In this document: positions 51,640 to 62,370 of the stretch, piece after piece
How the letters are laid out: each line of letters starts with the position of its first letter
Numbering within the stretch: the stretch's first letter is position 1
From: Dendrolimus kikuchii
Taxonomy: Eukaryota; Arthropoda; Insecta; Lepidoptera; Lasiocampidae
Length of the DNA stretch: 64,000 nt
Direction: 5' to 3'
Assembly (NCBI GenBank): GCA_019925095.2
Contig: CM034391.1
Coordinates: forward strand, 26,587,051 to 26,651,050
The notes under the pieces: model-generated
What the model saw: only the letters and a program-made list of their open reading frames with translations
The model's database searches: none
Told to the model about the DNA's origin: nothing
Program-made: the position numbers and the translations under genes

Positions 51640-51800
51640 CAAATCATCATATCCTTCTTTATACAACGCCTCCATCTCTTGTTCGGTCTATATTATGATA
51701 CCTTTCATCCCGATTAATTACATACGTCGTTTTTGTCATATAGACGAATATAGCCAGAAAGATGGCGCTGCGATAGGGTTTAGCAGTTGAAATTCACAAC
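51640..51800. mobile_element. Helitron-like S scrap
   Basis: CATCCCGATTAATTACATACG and AAGATGGCGCTGCGATAG match 12690-12780. Confidence 0.4.
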
Positions 51801-52110
51801 AAATACGTCGTCGTCATGGCAACGAGGGCGAGCTCTCGGTAGCACGTACTATATAAGGGAATATATTTAAATATAAAAACCAGACAACGCAATAAATAAC
51901 ATGATCTATGACGAGTTACACCACTGTCCACTCTGTGGTCAACAAGAATATCGATTACCGTAGAAGTAACGAGGCATGGCGTACAATGATTTATGGGGAT
52001 CGCTGTAGAAGCTTATTATGTACTTAATAACTATGGGTTTTGGGACTTATTTTTTTCCAATGTCTAATTTTATAGCAGATCTATCTTTGTGTGACACTGT
52101 TATTTTTGTT
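51801..52110. other. Unassigned stretch
   Basis: ACGTCGTCGTCATGGCAACG and a TATATAAGG word; no family assigned. Confidence 0.3.
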
Positions 52111-52114
52111 AGGA

Positions 52115-52275
52115 ACTATATTCAAATTCAAAAGTTTTTATTCAAAATAAGTTCCACTGGAGAACACTTTGTGAAGGTCATACATGTAAGTTAAAAATTA
52201 CTTTTTACTTCCTATTCTATGTACACCGCTTCGCAACGTGTTGATGCTGTAAAGGAGAAGAAGCGGCAAGAAACT
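52115..52275 (-). mobile_element. Repeat R, LINE 3' end, copy 1
   Basis: TATTCAAATTCAAAAG (tail complement), AAAATAAGTTCCACTGGAG, AACACTTTGTGAAGGTCATA and CCGCTTCGCAACGTG also occur at 62788-62915. A LINE 3' UTR common in Lepidoptera; parent unknown. Confidence 0.6.
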
Positions 52276-52282
52276 ACTAACT

Positions 52283-52605
52283 ATAGCTTATAATTCTTAT
52301 ATATAAAAATGAATCGTAGATATGTATGTACGCACATAACTTGAGAACGACTTTACCGATTTTGATTAAACTTTTTGTGTATGTTTGGGTGGGTCGCCGG
52401 ATGGTTTAGATTTACAAAAAGAACCGGTAGGTGGCGCTGAGATCGGGTTCTAGAATCCTCCTAATCACCGGGAGCGATTTGTGTGTTTGAGTAGGTTCCC
52501 GGATGGTTTAGATTCACAATTGGAATTGGTAGGAGGCACTAGGATCGGGTCCTAGATTTTTATTTTTTCAGGGACGACAACGTCTGCCGGGACAGCTAAT
52601 ATAGT
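52283..52605 (+). mobile_element. Helitron-like element with internal duplication
   Basis: From TATATATAAAAATGAATCG to GCCGGGACAGCTAA. Two diverged units (GGTAGGTGGCGCTGAGATCG and GGTAGGAGGCACTAGGATCG) lie about 110 bases apart. Confidence 0.5.
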
Positions 52606-52689
52606 TATGCAGCTAAATGACTTATGAATTAATAAATATATTAAGGGGTGGCCCCTGTACACTTATAACTGAGTAACTTATACATTAAC

Positions 52690-52915
52690 TAGCTGTGCCC
52701 GCGACGTCGTCCGCGTGGAATTTGCTTTCAAAACCCTCCGATTTTGAAACATTCTTCATTGGTGCTCCGCTCCTATTGGTCTTAGCGTGATGATATATAG
52801 CCTATAGCTTTCCTAGATAAATGGGCTAACCAACACTGAAAGAATTTTTTAAATCAGACCAGTAGTTCCTGAGATTAGCGCGTTCAATCAAACAATATAT
52901 TAGTTAGTATATTTG
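52690..52915 (-). mobile_element. Helitron-like element, CTAGCTGTGCCCGCG end
   Basis: Starts CTAGCTGTGCCCGCGACGTC. CTATAGCTTTCCTAGATAAA and CCTGAGATTAGCGCGTTCAA follow. Its order is that of a common lepidopteran CTAG-ended element. Confidence 0.5.
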
Positions 52916-53224
52916 GCTACAACACTAATACTTACATTTTAAATATCGCGATATCTTTTGAATGAAACGTCCGAATTGAATAATTCAAAAAGTTCTAGAA
53001 AGTTATTGAATTCGTCTTTAATATGGAGAGAATTTATTTTGATAAGGATTAATACCAAGGTACAAAATAAAGAGTATTTGAGGCGACGGCATTTTATTTC
53101 TTTAAAAAAATAAAAGAAATCACTTATTGTGAGATAACTACAATAGTTAGACATATGGTTACGCGATATTTTTTGTAGACAATTATATGTACTGCAAAGT
53201 GGTAGTGCATTGTTTTGTTCTATA

Positions 53225-53475
53225 ATCAATAGTTCTCGCAGCGCACGCCGTGTAAGGATTTTTTCGGGTCATTTTTTTACACCTTGGGTTACATTATTGG
53301 TCTTTTAGTAAGGATCCCTAATTTTTTTGAAAATATAATATAGCCTATTGCCTTCCTTGATAAATGTACTATTCAACACTGAAAAAATTTTTCGAATCGG
53401 ACCAGCGGTTCCTGAGATTAGCGCGTTTAAACAAACAAACAAACTCTTCAGCTTTATTATATTAGTATAGATGTA
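53225..53475 (-). mobile_element. Helitron-like element, second copy of the same type
   Basis: TAGCCTATTGCCTTCCTTGA, TCCTGAGATTAGCGCG and the end TTATTATATTAGTATAGATG. The left CTAGCTG end is lost. Confidence 0.5.
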
Positions 53476-53837
53476 GTGATTTAAAATAGTTTATTAACGT
53501 GTTGAATTGATGCACCAATCTATGTAGACGCTAATATAGCTTGCTCGTAGCGTTAGCGTAGTTCAAGCGTACCAGAGCAACGATAAATATCGTAGCACAA
53601 ACCCTATCTATAGTCAAGGCTTGGAAACCGAAAAATAGTCGAACCTGTTATAATGTAAACATTAGAACTTTTTTTTTCGGTTTTGTCTACCTTTAATCTC
53701 CATTAAACGCTTTTGAAGTGAAGCTTCTTTCGAATTTTTGTGATTTGAAACTCGATGAAACTAAAAAGCGAAACTAAAAAGAGATAAACATCATAAATCT
53801 ATAGGACTAAGCCTGCGAGAGAATGAGATAGAATCTT
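53476..53837. other. Unassigned, with two minor repeats
   Basis: GGCTTGGAAACCGAAAAATAG resembles 63338; GACTAAGCCTGCGAGAGAAT and AAAAAGCGAAACTAAAAAGAG resemble 9665-9740. Families unknown. Confidence 0.35.
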
Positions 53838-54330
53838 TATATCTCTATCTTTATAAATATTATAAACGCAAAAGTTTGTAAGAATGGATGTATGTACATG
53901 ATAAACATATGATATATAATAAAACTACGTTTTAACGGTTTTAAGCGCGGTAATCATCTTGTTTGATTTTGGTTTTTCCGACGTTTCGGCCACTTTTCAG
54001 CGGCCGTGATCACGGAAGATAAAGATGTCAAGTGTCGTGTGTGAAACGTCGGAAAAACCAAAATCAAACAAAATTACCGCGCTTAAAACCGTTCAAACGT
54101 AGTTTTATTATGTATACAAGTCGCGAAAACTTAAGAAAATATTATATGATATATGTTTGTTACTCTTTCACGCAAAAACTACTGAATGGATTTTGATGAA
54201 ACTGCAGTAATATAGCTTACACATCAGAATAGTACATAGGCTATAATTTATAAAAATTTAGTGTGAATTATCGAAAATATAACAACAATTTTTCATCACC
54301 GTGTGGGTGAAACCGCGGGCGCAGCTAGTA
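53838..54330 (-). mobile_element. Helitron-like element split by foldback G
   Basis: Left end TAAATATTATAAACGCAAAAG; right end GTGAAACCGCGGGCGCAGC then TAG. The interruption is at 53918-54143. Confidence 0.55.
53918..54143 (+). mobile_element. Foldback element G, compact copy, 11-bp duplication
   Basis: ATATGATATAT is at 53907-53917 and 54144-54154, giving a unit of 226 bp. Arms AATAAAACTACGTTTTAACG... (53918-53978) and ...CGTAGTTTTATTATG (about 54047-54113) are near-perfect complements. The inner part contains GACGTTTCGGCCACTTTTCA and GGCCGTGATCACGG. It ends TACAAGTCGCGAAAACTTAA plus an A-rich tail, as at 58140. Confidence 0.88.
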
Positions 54331-54570
54331 CATTATATTTAACTAGCTTTCGTTGAGTAAACTGGTTTTGAACAGTTTTCGACGGTAACCTTCAAAGCGC
54401 AGCCATATTCTACATTAAGTTCTCAGTCGCACTAAAACACTAATCTATATTAGAAATAGTTGCCATGTAGATAAATTAATTCTCGCAGAATAAACCGTTT
54501 CTTTGACTTTAAGAAAATATAAAAATTCATAAAAAATAAACAAAACTATTTAAAAAACTGATTTATTTTC
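54331..54570. other. Unassigned stretch
   Basis: No repeat family or coding signal recognised. Confidence 0.3.
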
Positions 54571-54571
54571 T

Positions 54572-54795
54572 TATTTTATCAGCAGACAAACAAACACATT
54601 GTCTAACTCCAAGTTAAGCAAAATACGCTTCTGTTATGAGTAATATACACAACGGGCCACTCTGGGAATGATTCCAGACATCCAGACCATAGTAAATAAT
54701 GGGAAAGTTAGTATACGAATTTTACTATGCCAGGAATCGACCCCGGTGCCTCTGGGTTGTAGTCAGGTAGGCCAGCAGACATAGCCCGTCAATTT
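54572..54795 (-). mobile_element. SINE-K, diverged copy
   Basis: CAGGAATCGACCCCGGTGCC carries a box B changed by one base (GGTCGATTCC). The body words CCAGACCATAGTAAATAATG and GTTATGAGTAATATACAC are kept. Older than the 19.4-kb copy. Confidence 0.75.
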
Positions 54796-55554
54796 AGCGA
54801 TTTGCATCACGCATATTAGTATAATAAATTTAATTTAAGCATTAAACGAAGTTTCAGAATTATTAGCATTAAATAAAAATAAACTATTATAATAAATAGA
54901 TAAATAAAATTGAAAATATCTTTTAAGAGAAATGGAAAAGATAAGCAACTATGGGAATAATTTACCCTCGCTACCCGCAAAATTCCCGTAAAATAGTCGT
55001 AAACGTCCAAAACTAGCCACACAGCACTAATTTACTGCCTATTTACAACTGAACCCTCATATCTTAACATAAAATACAAAACGCTAATCCGAAAGGGTTT
55101 GGGTCTTTCCATAAACTACCTTAAAGGTGAAGATATCCCAAAAATAGGGTGAAATAGGGTAAACTGGTATCCCAATTTCGTCTTAAGACTTTACCTAATA
55201 AACTTGAGTCGTTCGCTTTCATTCAAATACCCATTTTGCGAATTAATCTGTCCTTTGTTGGTTATATATTTGTGAAAGTGGTAGTAAAGGGTTGCCAGAT
55301 AAGATAAATTTTCGACAAATAATAAAATAAATTGTGGCTATTTTTAATAACTTGTATAGAGGTTTTTTTCTCTCGTTCTGTTTAATATATAATAGTAAAA
55401 TTAAAAAGGAATTTTCGATTATAGTTTTGAATAAATTATTTGAAATTTTATCATTGAAATTTCAATTTCTCTTAAATGAATAAAATTAAATCCACTGTTC
55501 ACTTTTGGTTAGTAAGTATTAAGATTAGGCGTTTTAAATGATTTTTTATTATAT
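54796..55554. other. Unassigned stretch
   Basis: A+T-rich; no family or coding signal recognised. Confidence 0.3.
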
Positions 55555-55567
55555 TTATTAAAGAAAC

Positions 55568-55880
55568 TGAACTGATGTAAGTCGTGGTAGCGTAATGGCT
55601 AGTGCACGCGTCCCAAACTTAAAGGGCGCGGGTTCGATCCTAGCCGGAACGCATGCACCACTTAGTCAGTTTTCTGATCTAATGTGCATATTGTTACAAT
55701 AACCACGTGCTAATAACGGTGAAGGAAAACATCGTGATGCAACCTGCACATCGAGATAACCGATGTGTCAAACCTGCCAAGCCGCCTTGGACAAGCGTGG
55801 CGGGTATACGTCCGTTCCCCTATAATGGGAGGCCCGAGCCCAGCAATGGGACATTTATGGGCTGATATTATTATATATTA
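55568..55880 (+). mobile_element. SINE-T, complete tRNA-derived SINE, 13-bp duplication
   Basis: TTATTAAAGAAAC is at 55555-55567 and 55881-55893, giving 313 bp. The tRNA-like head has box A TAGCGTAATGG (55588-55598) and box B GGTTCGATCC (55631-55640), the signals for RNA polymerase III. The body has GGTGAAGGAAAACATCGTGA, and the 3' part (GAGCCCAGCAATGGGACATT) plus ATTATTATTA tail resembles an RTE-type LINE end, so a LINE partner probably mobilised it. Confidence 0.93.
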
Positions 55881-55893
55881 TTATTAAAGAAAC

Positions 55894-56270
55894 AACCAAC
55901 AACGACAATTTACCATATTACAACATATACAATATAATATAGCAGTTGCAATCTAATTGCATATGCAATAATTTTGTTTCATATCGCTTAACTGCTTTAT
56001 GTCATATCGATTTTCATAATATTTACCATATATGTAAATTAAAGAATGGCGCCAAAAAACCGTTTTTTTTTGAGTCTCGAGTGAAAAGTGTTAGATTTTG
56101 ATGTTTTAAGAACTCCCTTCATAGGACAGCTCAAAAAAATAAATTGAAGAGGTCGCTCCAAATTGTTTAAGATTTCAAAAATAGTCCAAAACTTAAAAAA
56201 AAATTATTCATTTTATTTTCTCATTACGGTATAATTTTATAGACCAAAAATAAATACGTCACTGAAAGTT
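55894..56270. other. Unassigned stretch
   Basis: A+T-rich; no repeat family or coding signal recognised. Confidence 0.3.
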
Positions 56271-56274
56271 TCAG

Positions 56275-56408
56275 TTCAAAATTTAAATTTTAAAATGTCG
56301 CTCGTAATTTTTTAAAATTTACTAGTGCACTCGCTAGAAAAAATCTAAACTAACGTACTAGTAAATTTTTAAAAATTATGAGCAACATTTTAAAATTCAA
56401 ATTTTGAA
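56275..56408. repeat. Hairpin repeat, 52-base arms
   Basis: Arms TTCAAAATTTAAATTTTAAA...ACTAGT (56275-56326) and ACTAG...ATTCAAATTTTGAA (56357-56408) are inverted with about five mismatches around a 30-base loop. The loop holds GCACTCGCTAG. No transposon ends recognised. Confidence 0.7.
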
Positions 56409-56495
56409 GTGATATGTGTATATAATTACATAGATATAAATATAATAATAGACTATAATTAAAAATAATTTAAATGGATGTAAAATAAATAAGTT

Positions 56496-56620
56496 TTCTG
56501 AGCTAATGTGCATATTGTTACAATTACCACGTGGCGGGTATACTTTCCGTTCCCGTATAGTGGGAGGCCCGAGCCCAGCAGTGGGACATTTATGGGCTGC
56601 TATTATTATTTATTTTGTTA
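56496..56620 (+). mobile_element. SINE-T, internally deleted
   Basis: TTTTCTGAGCTAATGTGCAT followed by ATTACCACGTG, which jumps to GCGGGTATACTTTCCGTTCC. About 95 bases of body and the tRNA head are missing. Confidence 0.8.
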
Positions 56621-56826
56621 TTAAAATAAATAAACACATTTTCTTTCCAATGTCTTGTCTTTAGTTTATATTATGCCCATTGCTACGGTAGCAAGTAGGG
56701 CGGTGACAAAGAAAGTGAGCGGTGCGAGTATTAGATATTGAAATCAGTTATACTTACATACTCGCGCTGTTCAAGTGGACAAGTGAAGGCAGGTCCCTCA
56801 TCACTTTTCTGCTTACAGGTGTGGAC

Positions 56827-57139
56827 ATTTTTTTTTATTGTACGAGATCAGCAGACAGGCAGACGACCCGCTTGATGAAAAGCGGTTACCATCGTCTAAG
56901 GACATTTGCAACACCAAAGTTGCTACAAATGCGCTGCTGCTCTCTTAAGGGAGACTGGAACCTGGTCACTAATGCCGGAACACAACTCAAGGTTTTTAAT
57001 GCGACATGCTTTTGACCAGGGGTGGTAGCCATCCAGTCGGACAAATGCCCTACCACCTGACTGTGGGTTGTTAAGTCGCCTCTTGCGATAGGCCGCCCGG
57101 CTGCAGGAAATTGTATTCTTTCTCCGTTCCTGCACGGAT
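56827..57139 (-). mobile_element. SINE-B, full length
   Basis: Complete to TCCTGCACGGAT. The tail side reads TTTTTATTGTACGAGATC. Confidence 0.9.
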
Positions 57140-57710
57140 AGAGGACATGTCGTAAAAGAGGTATATTACATTTTGTAATAGTGTTTTAGATTGATAGTTT
57201 TTGGTACTTTTAGTACCTAAATAATATTATAAAAATTATGCAGGTAAATTTTAAGGAGTTTAATTAGGAAAAATAATTTATAGTACAATTTTGTATTTTC
57301 GCGAATTCATGGAATTTTCATAAGCTGGCAACAATTATACAGATAAGACAGTTCGTAAGCCCGGTTGATATTAAATATTGATCCGGCTCGACCTTTGAAC
57401 GGACAGGAAATGACGTAAGAATATCTTTTCTTTCCATCTTTCATCCGGTTATGAATAAATGAATAACCGGAGATGATTGGATCCTTGATTTAATATCTAC
57501 CTTGCAATATCTTACAGATACTTATCACTGTTATTTGTTACTTTCTCAAAATTCAAAAATATTTGTTAATGTCTTATAATTGGTGGCGCTTAGTGAATTT
57601 CATAAATACGGTGCCTACAGATGTTCTTTGATAATGAAATTCACAAAAAACCGGTTAAAGTAATTGAATATTACTAATACCGTCTAAATTATCTCATTGT
57701 CGCTTCTGGT
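57140..57710. other. Unassigned stretch
   Basis: A+T-rich; no repeat family or coding signal recognised. Confidence 0.3.
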
Positions 57711-57711
57711 G

Positions 57712-57778
57712 TTAGAAGCATACTAGGCGATGGTAACCATTTTCTGCCAGGTCAACCGTCTATCTGTTTTTCAATCAC
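57712..57778 (+). mobile_element. B'-type 3' end scrap
   Basis: GGTGTTAGAAGCATACTAGG, CGATGGTAACCATTTTCTGC, CAGGTCAACCGTCTATCTG; strongly diverged. Confidence 0.45.
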
Positions 57779-58077
57779 ATACTAAATTATTACATAATAA
57801 CATATTAACCCTTATTGTAGTTGGCTTGCGTTATTTGTTTATCTATGGTAATAATCCGGATAATGGATCAGTTTAACCGGTTCGTGACGTAATCTGAAGC
57901 GGATAAAACAACAACCACATTATCACACACCATTCGTTTGTATATGATGACCAGCAGTTACTTGTTGGTTTCTCTATGATTATTGTTATGAAGTTTAGTA
58001 ATAAGCACAGTGTTTCAGTGTAATTTAAATTACATGCTTACTTGCTGCGTAATTAGTAAAGTAAAAGCTTAGTGATA
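57779..58077. other. Unassigned stretch
   Basis: No repeat family or coding signal recognised. Confidence 0.3.
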
Positions 58078-58168
58078 AAACTACGATTTAACGCTTTTAA
58101 GCGCGGTAATTTTATTTGATTGTAGTTTTATTATGTATACAAGTCGCGAAAACTTAAAAAAAAAAAGC
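58078..58168 (+). mobile_element. Foldback element G, end fragment
   Basis: ACTACGATTTAACGCTTTTA, then directly TGTAGTTTTATTATGTATAC and AAGTCGCGAAAACTTAAAAA. The middle and most of the right arm are deleted. Confidence 0.6.
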
Positions 58169-58705
58169 TAAGTGACTTAGTGAATTTAATGAATTTTTAC
58201 AAGATTTAATTTAACTTGCAATGGATGTACCTTTGTATGTATGTAAGTTCGGGTGGAATCTTGCAAGTTAAATTTGATCAACTTTCCGGTTTCCGATTGA
58301 GCTGAAATTTTGCACGTATATCTATATCGCGTGACAATGCAATAATATGTGCTATGGAGCTGATCTGATGACGGAGTCGGAAGGTGGCCATAGGAACTCC
58401 TGGACTAAACAAGACAGACCCGTTGTGTTTGGGCTCGTTTTACTTGTCTTGACTAGCACTCTGCGGCTACATGATATTCACGATCTCAAAAGCTTTCATT
58501 TAAAAACCTTTTTAAAAAAGCTTATTAAGTTTTAATTTTTTAAAAATTGTTACGGCTGCAGCCAGAAACTAGACCGGTTGGCGCTGGGCGGCAGCTGCGT
58601 CGGGGGCGACGCGACGCATCGGCCGGTGTCACATGTCATAAGACCACTTTTTTCTAACGATCCTCTCACGGCAACGCGCGCACACCAGTAAAGCATTAAA
58701 ATCAT
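58169..58705. other. Unassigned, probable old repeat and a GC-rich patch
   Basis: GAGCTGATCTGATGACGGAG and GGAAGGTGGCCATAGGAACT look like a dispersed repeat but only one copy is here. Bases 58555-58635 are GC-rich (GGCGCTGGGCGGCAGCTGCG) without assignment. Confidence 0.3.
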
Positions 58706-58711
58706 ATATCT

Positions 58712-59025
58712 TTTTTTTTATTGCAGGAGATCAGCAGACAGGCAGACGGCCCACTTGATGGAAAGCGGTTACCATCGCCTATGGACATTTGCAACACCAA
58801 AGTTGCTACAAATGCGCTGCTGCTCTCTTAAGCGAAACTGGAACCTGGTCACTAATGCCGGAACACAACTGAAGGTTGTTATGGCGACATACTTTAGACT
58901 GGGGGTGGTAGCCATCTAGTCGGGCAAATGCCCTACCACCTGACTGTGGGTTATTAAGTCGCCTCTTACGACAGGCCGCCCGGCCGCAGGAAATGGTATT
59001 CTTTCTCCGTTCCTGCATGGATAAA
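58712..59025 (-). mobile_element. SINE-B, full length, 6-bp duplication
   Basis: ATATCT is at 58706-58711 and 59026-59031. Belongs to the AGATCAGCAG and AGTTGCTACAAATG variant group with the 6.8-kb copy. Confidence 0.92.
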
Positions 59026-59031
59026 ATATCT

Positions 59032-60378
59032 ATATAAACCGTTCATTATTCATCAAGAATCAAACAAAGTATACAGTCCACGAATTCAAAACCGGAGTCT
59101 CAACAGGCTCAGGCCTTTACACAATAATCTTTAGATTGACTGAATTTGATTGCTTGACTACATGACATAGCTATTATTTATTTTACATTGTCAGTAAACA
59201 TGTAAACTTGTCTTTTAGTACAGTAGTGCTGATCATATTTATTTCTGTTATTGCATCTATAAATAAATACCGTCCATTATTAAGGGGTGTTTCATGTTTC
59301 ATTCAATACACCATCAACATACGTTGCGTACAAGTTATGTATTTTTAAGATGGACTGAGAATGCATTCTCAACGAATTTAATTTAGCAACGTTTTGCATT
59401 TACGTGTAGATGAGTATAATGGAAAATGCATAGCTCACAAAACCGTAAAGCGGAATGCACGTATCCAAACAATACGATGTATCCTATAATTGGTATTCGC
59501 TTCATAAACACATCGTCCGTCCAAAGCACAAAACAATCACCTAATTACCGTTCTATTCTCACATACACCCGGTCAAAGCACGTAGATCAAAACGGGGCAA
59601 ACGTTTCAACCGGGTGAGTTAAAATCAATACCCGCTTATACCCGGGCACCGTTCGACCGATCGGGCGACATGGATAAACTTCGTGAACGGATATTTTACA
59701 GCTGAGCTAATTTGATACTATTTTCGGCGTTATGTAGAAAAATTGTATTTTTCCAACTGAAACTAATTCTTTGTTCGGTCGAGTGTTTCGTGGGATAAAA
59801 ACTGGAAAACAACTCACCAAATTATATGTATATAGTCGCACCAGACCTAGTTGTAGTGGAAATTATAATTAATAATTAAGGATTCCATATACTATAATAA
59901 TAATTATTTTTATACGGTACTTAGGTAAAAAAAATAAACTTTTATCGAGAGGAACGGGCGACTTTAAGTTATGTAGGTAAGTGAAAAAGTATTTTTTGAT
60001 AAGTGTACCCTATCTTAGACGACATTTCCATTTATCATTTGATACAAATAATAATAACATACAAGGCTAACCTATAAAAAAATAAAACAACATGAAATAA
60101 AATGAAATTTATTAGCATGTAAGTAAGTAGTACAGGGTACATATAAAATAACTAAAATATAGATAACAGTACAAATGGCGTCCCAAAGGAAACTCTGTTT
60201 CCCGGGCTAGGTCTCCTTAGAGCCTGTGTGGCGGTGGCGGGCTGCAGTAGGATTCGCTTCGGTCATATAATGCTTATCATTGATGATAGTACATTATTGC
60301 ATAGTGAAAATTTATATGAATGTATATATTTTATATTGTTAAATTAAGAATTATAATATATGTCGGCGCAAATACAAC
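59032..60378. other. Unassigned, about 1.35 kb
   Basis: The longest stretch here with nothing recognised. Short frames at 59426-59617 have no domain. Bases 60180-60265 are GC-rich (CCCGGGCTAGGTCTCC, GGCGGTGGCGGGCTGC) and may be the end of a LINE. Confidence 0.35.
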
Positions 60379-60379
60379 A

Positions 60380-60704
60380 TTTTTTTTTTTTTTTTTTTAT
60401 TGCAGGAGCTCAGCGGACAGGCAGACGGCCCACTTGATGAAAAGCGGTTACCATCGCCTATGGACATTTGCAACACACCAAAGGTGCTACGAATGCGCTG
60501 CTGCTCTCTTAAGAGAGACTGGAACCTGGTCACTAATGCCGGAACACAACTCAAAGTTGTTATGGCGGCATACTATAGACCAGGGGTGGTAGCCATCCAG
60601 TCGGGCAAATGCCCTACCACCTGGCTGTGGGTTGTTTAGTCGCCTCTTGCGACAGGCCGCCCGGCCGCAGGAAATTGTATTCTTTCTCCGTTCCTGCACG
60701 GATT
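60380..60704 (-). mobile_element. SINE-B, full length
   Basis: Complete to CCGTTCCTGCACGGAT. Has CAACACACCAAAGG with an extra CA and the longest T-run of any copy (18 T). Confidence 0.92.
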
Positions 60705-60845
60705 TTTACGGACAATTAACGTATTAGAAAAACAATAATAATTTATTTAATTACTATGAGTTTATTGTAATGTGAAATTAACGTAAAACAACAAGATTTT
60801 ATTGTAATTTCAATACTTAACCTAAAAATTTGTAATCACGTGCAC

Positions 60846-61246
60846 GCGCGCCGACACGTACACCAAGCCCTGTAAATACGGCCGCACTGTCGACACTCGG
60901 TCATTCCCACCGCGATCTGGAGCTTCCCTCCATCAAAAACTACATTACGTCGCTCTCGCGTAAGTATTTCGATCTCGCGCCGCACCATCGAAATCCGCTC
61001 GTCGTGTCCGCGTCCGATTATAAGCCTCGGCGAAAGGCTCTCGTGCGACGACCGCGTAACGTCCTCACGGACAGGGTCGACGTTATCACAAAACGGCCGG
61101 CCTGGATCAGCCCGCCCGCGGTTAGGACGGCAGGCTGGCAGGGACGGACAGACAGACACAGACGGCGGCGTCTTAGGCGCCGCCAATCAAGATCTCTCCA
61201 CGTCCATGCGAGGGACGCTAGGAGACATAGCCCCCCCACAGGATAG
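60846..61246 (+). pseudogene. LINE-H (Jockey-like) ORF2 C-terminus
   Basis: In frame from about 60911: LELPSIKNYITSLSRKYFDL, then HHRNPLVVSASDYKPRRKAL. This is the pattern of the last residues of Jockey-clade reverse transcriptases (…I..Y…LA..Y…A..H.NPL……DY.P). The frame then runs on, arginine-rich, through the GC-rich repeat to a TAG at 61244-61246. No catalytic motif is included. Confidence 0.6.
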
Positions 61247-61611
61247 ACTAGGCGTGTTGCTGGAAAGTTTCTTTCGCTGTTTCTTCTCTCCCATCCATAA
61301 CACGTTGCGAAACGGCAGTAAGCTAGCGTAGGCCGCCGCAAACCATCGATCCCGGCCCGCCGGAATCCTTCCCCTCGGGCTTTATATTACCCGTCGCCCG
61401 TTCTCAATTAGTGCTTTGTGTCGCCCTATGGTGGGCATCATTAAATTCATCCCCCTCTCATGGCAACAGTCCAGCCGAGGTAAAACTCCTTAGGAAGCTC
61501 CCTCGAGCAAGTTGCCCCCCCGGGCTCGAGCGCCTTCGCTTCTCGCCCCAAAAACCCCGGTAAAGTTGTAAGGTCTTCGGACCAACAACATAAAGTCAAG
61601 TCCAATAAAAA
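60846..61611 (+). mobile_element. LINE-H 3' end, copy 4, longest
   Basis: Coding end plus a 3' UTR of about 365 bases ending CAAGTCCAATAAAAAAAAA (61592-61611). The AATAAA sits right at the poly(A). The left boundary is approximate; no duplication found. Shares the UTR with 28680, 32537 and 46865. Confidence 0.8.
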
Positions 61612-62296
61612 AAAACATGTATGATTATAACGACTGTAGTCTACTAAGTGCCGATCTTTCAATCACCAGATTAAAATTATCAGTCGAATAAATTATAACT
61701 AACTAAATTCAAAAGTGAAACAATTCAATCGATTTATTCAATGCAACTGTCATTTTTAATTTTACGTTGTGTTTTATTCTATGAATAACTTTAATCTGGT
61801 AATTAAAATTTAAGCTCCAGGGATTGCAGCTTTCTAAAGAATAGCTATATCTCAGTCATCCAAGGTATGCTGGCAGCTTTCAAATAAACTTGATATGCAA
61901 GTTATATCATGTATTTTCCTTAGAAATATACAAACAAACAACCATTGATATACTCATATTATCCGGTTACAGCGATTCTATTCTACAAATACATCCGTAT
62001 ATTCGCAAATGACGTGTGGAATACAGCACAGACGTCACGCTGACTCCACGCTGACCCAAATCTGTCTTCATACGCTGAGTGCGCTTTTTATTTTGATTTG
62101 GAATTCAATTTATTTCATTTTTTATCCGGTTTTGTTCTTTCCTTTTTATTACATTTTCAATCTGCTGTTTTGATTTAATGAAAATTCAGATTGTTCTCTT
62201 TACCAATTAAGATTTCACTCCATACAATATCGTAATTAATCAAAAGCAATTTTAAATTTTATGTTTCATTATTGTTATTATTTAATGCTAGACGTT
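61612..62296. other. Unassigned stretch
   Basis: A+T-rich; no repeat family or coding signal recognised. Confidence 0.3.
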
Positions 62297-62370
62297 TTTA
62301 TTGCTGGAGTACAGCACATAGGCTGATAACCCACCTGATGGATGGTGGTTACTGTTGCCTCCTATGTGGT
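62297..62370 (-). mobile_element. B'-type 3' end scrap
   Basis: TTTTTATTGCTGGAGTACAG, AACCCACCTGATGGATGGTG; strongly diverged. Confidence 0.5.

Noticed and set aside
55581..55655. Functional tRNA gene
   Set aside because: Box A and box B are present, but the unit is fused to a SINE body, lacks a proper acceptor stem and is flanked by a 13-bp target duplication.
61018..61341. 107-codon minus-strand frame
   Set aside because: Antisense to the Jockey-like coding end and GC-rich UTR of LINE-H.
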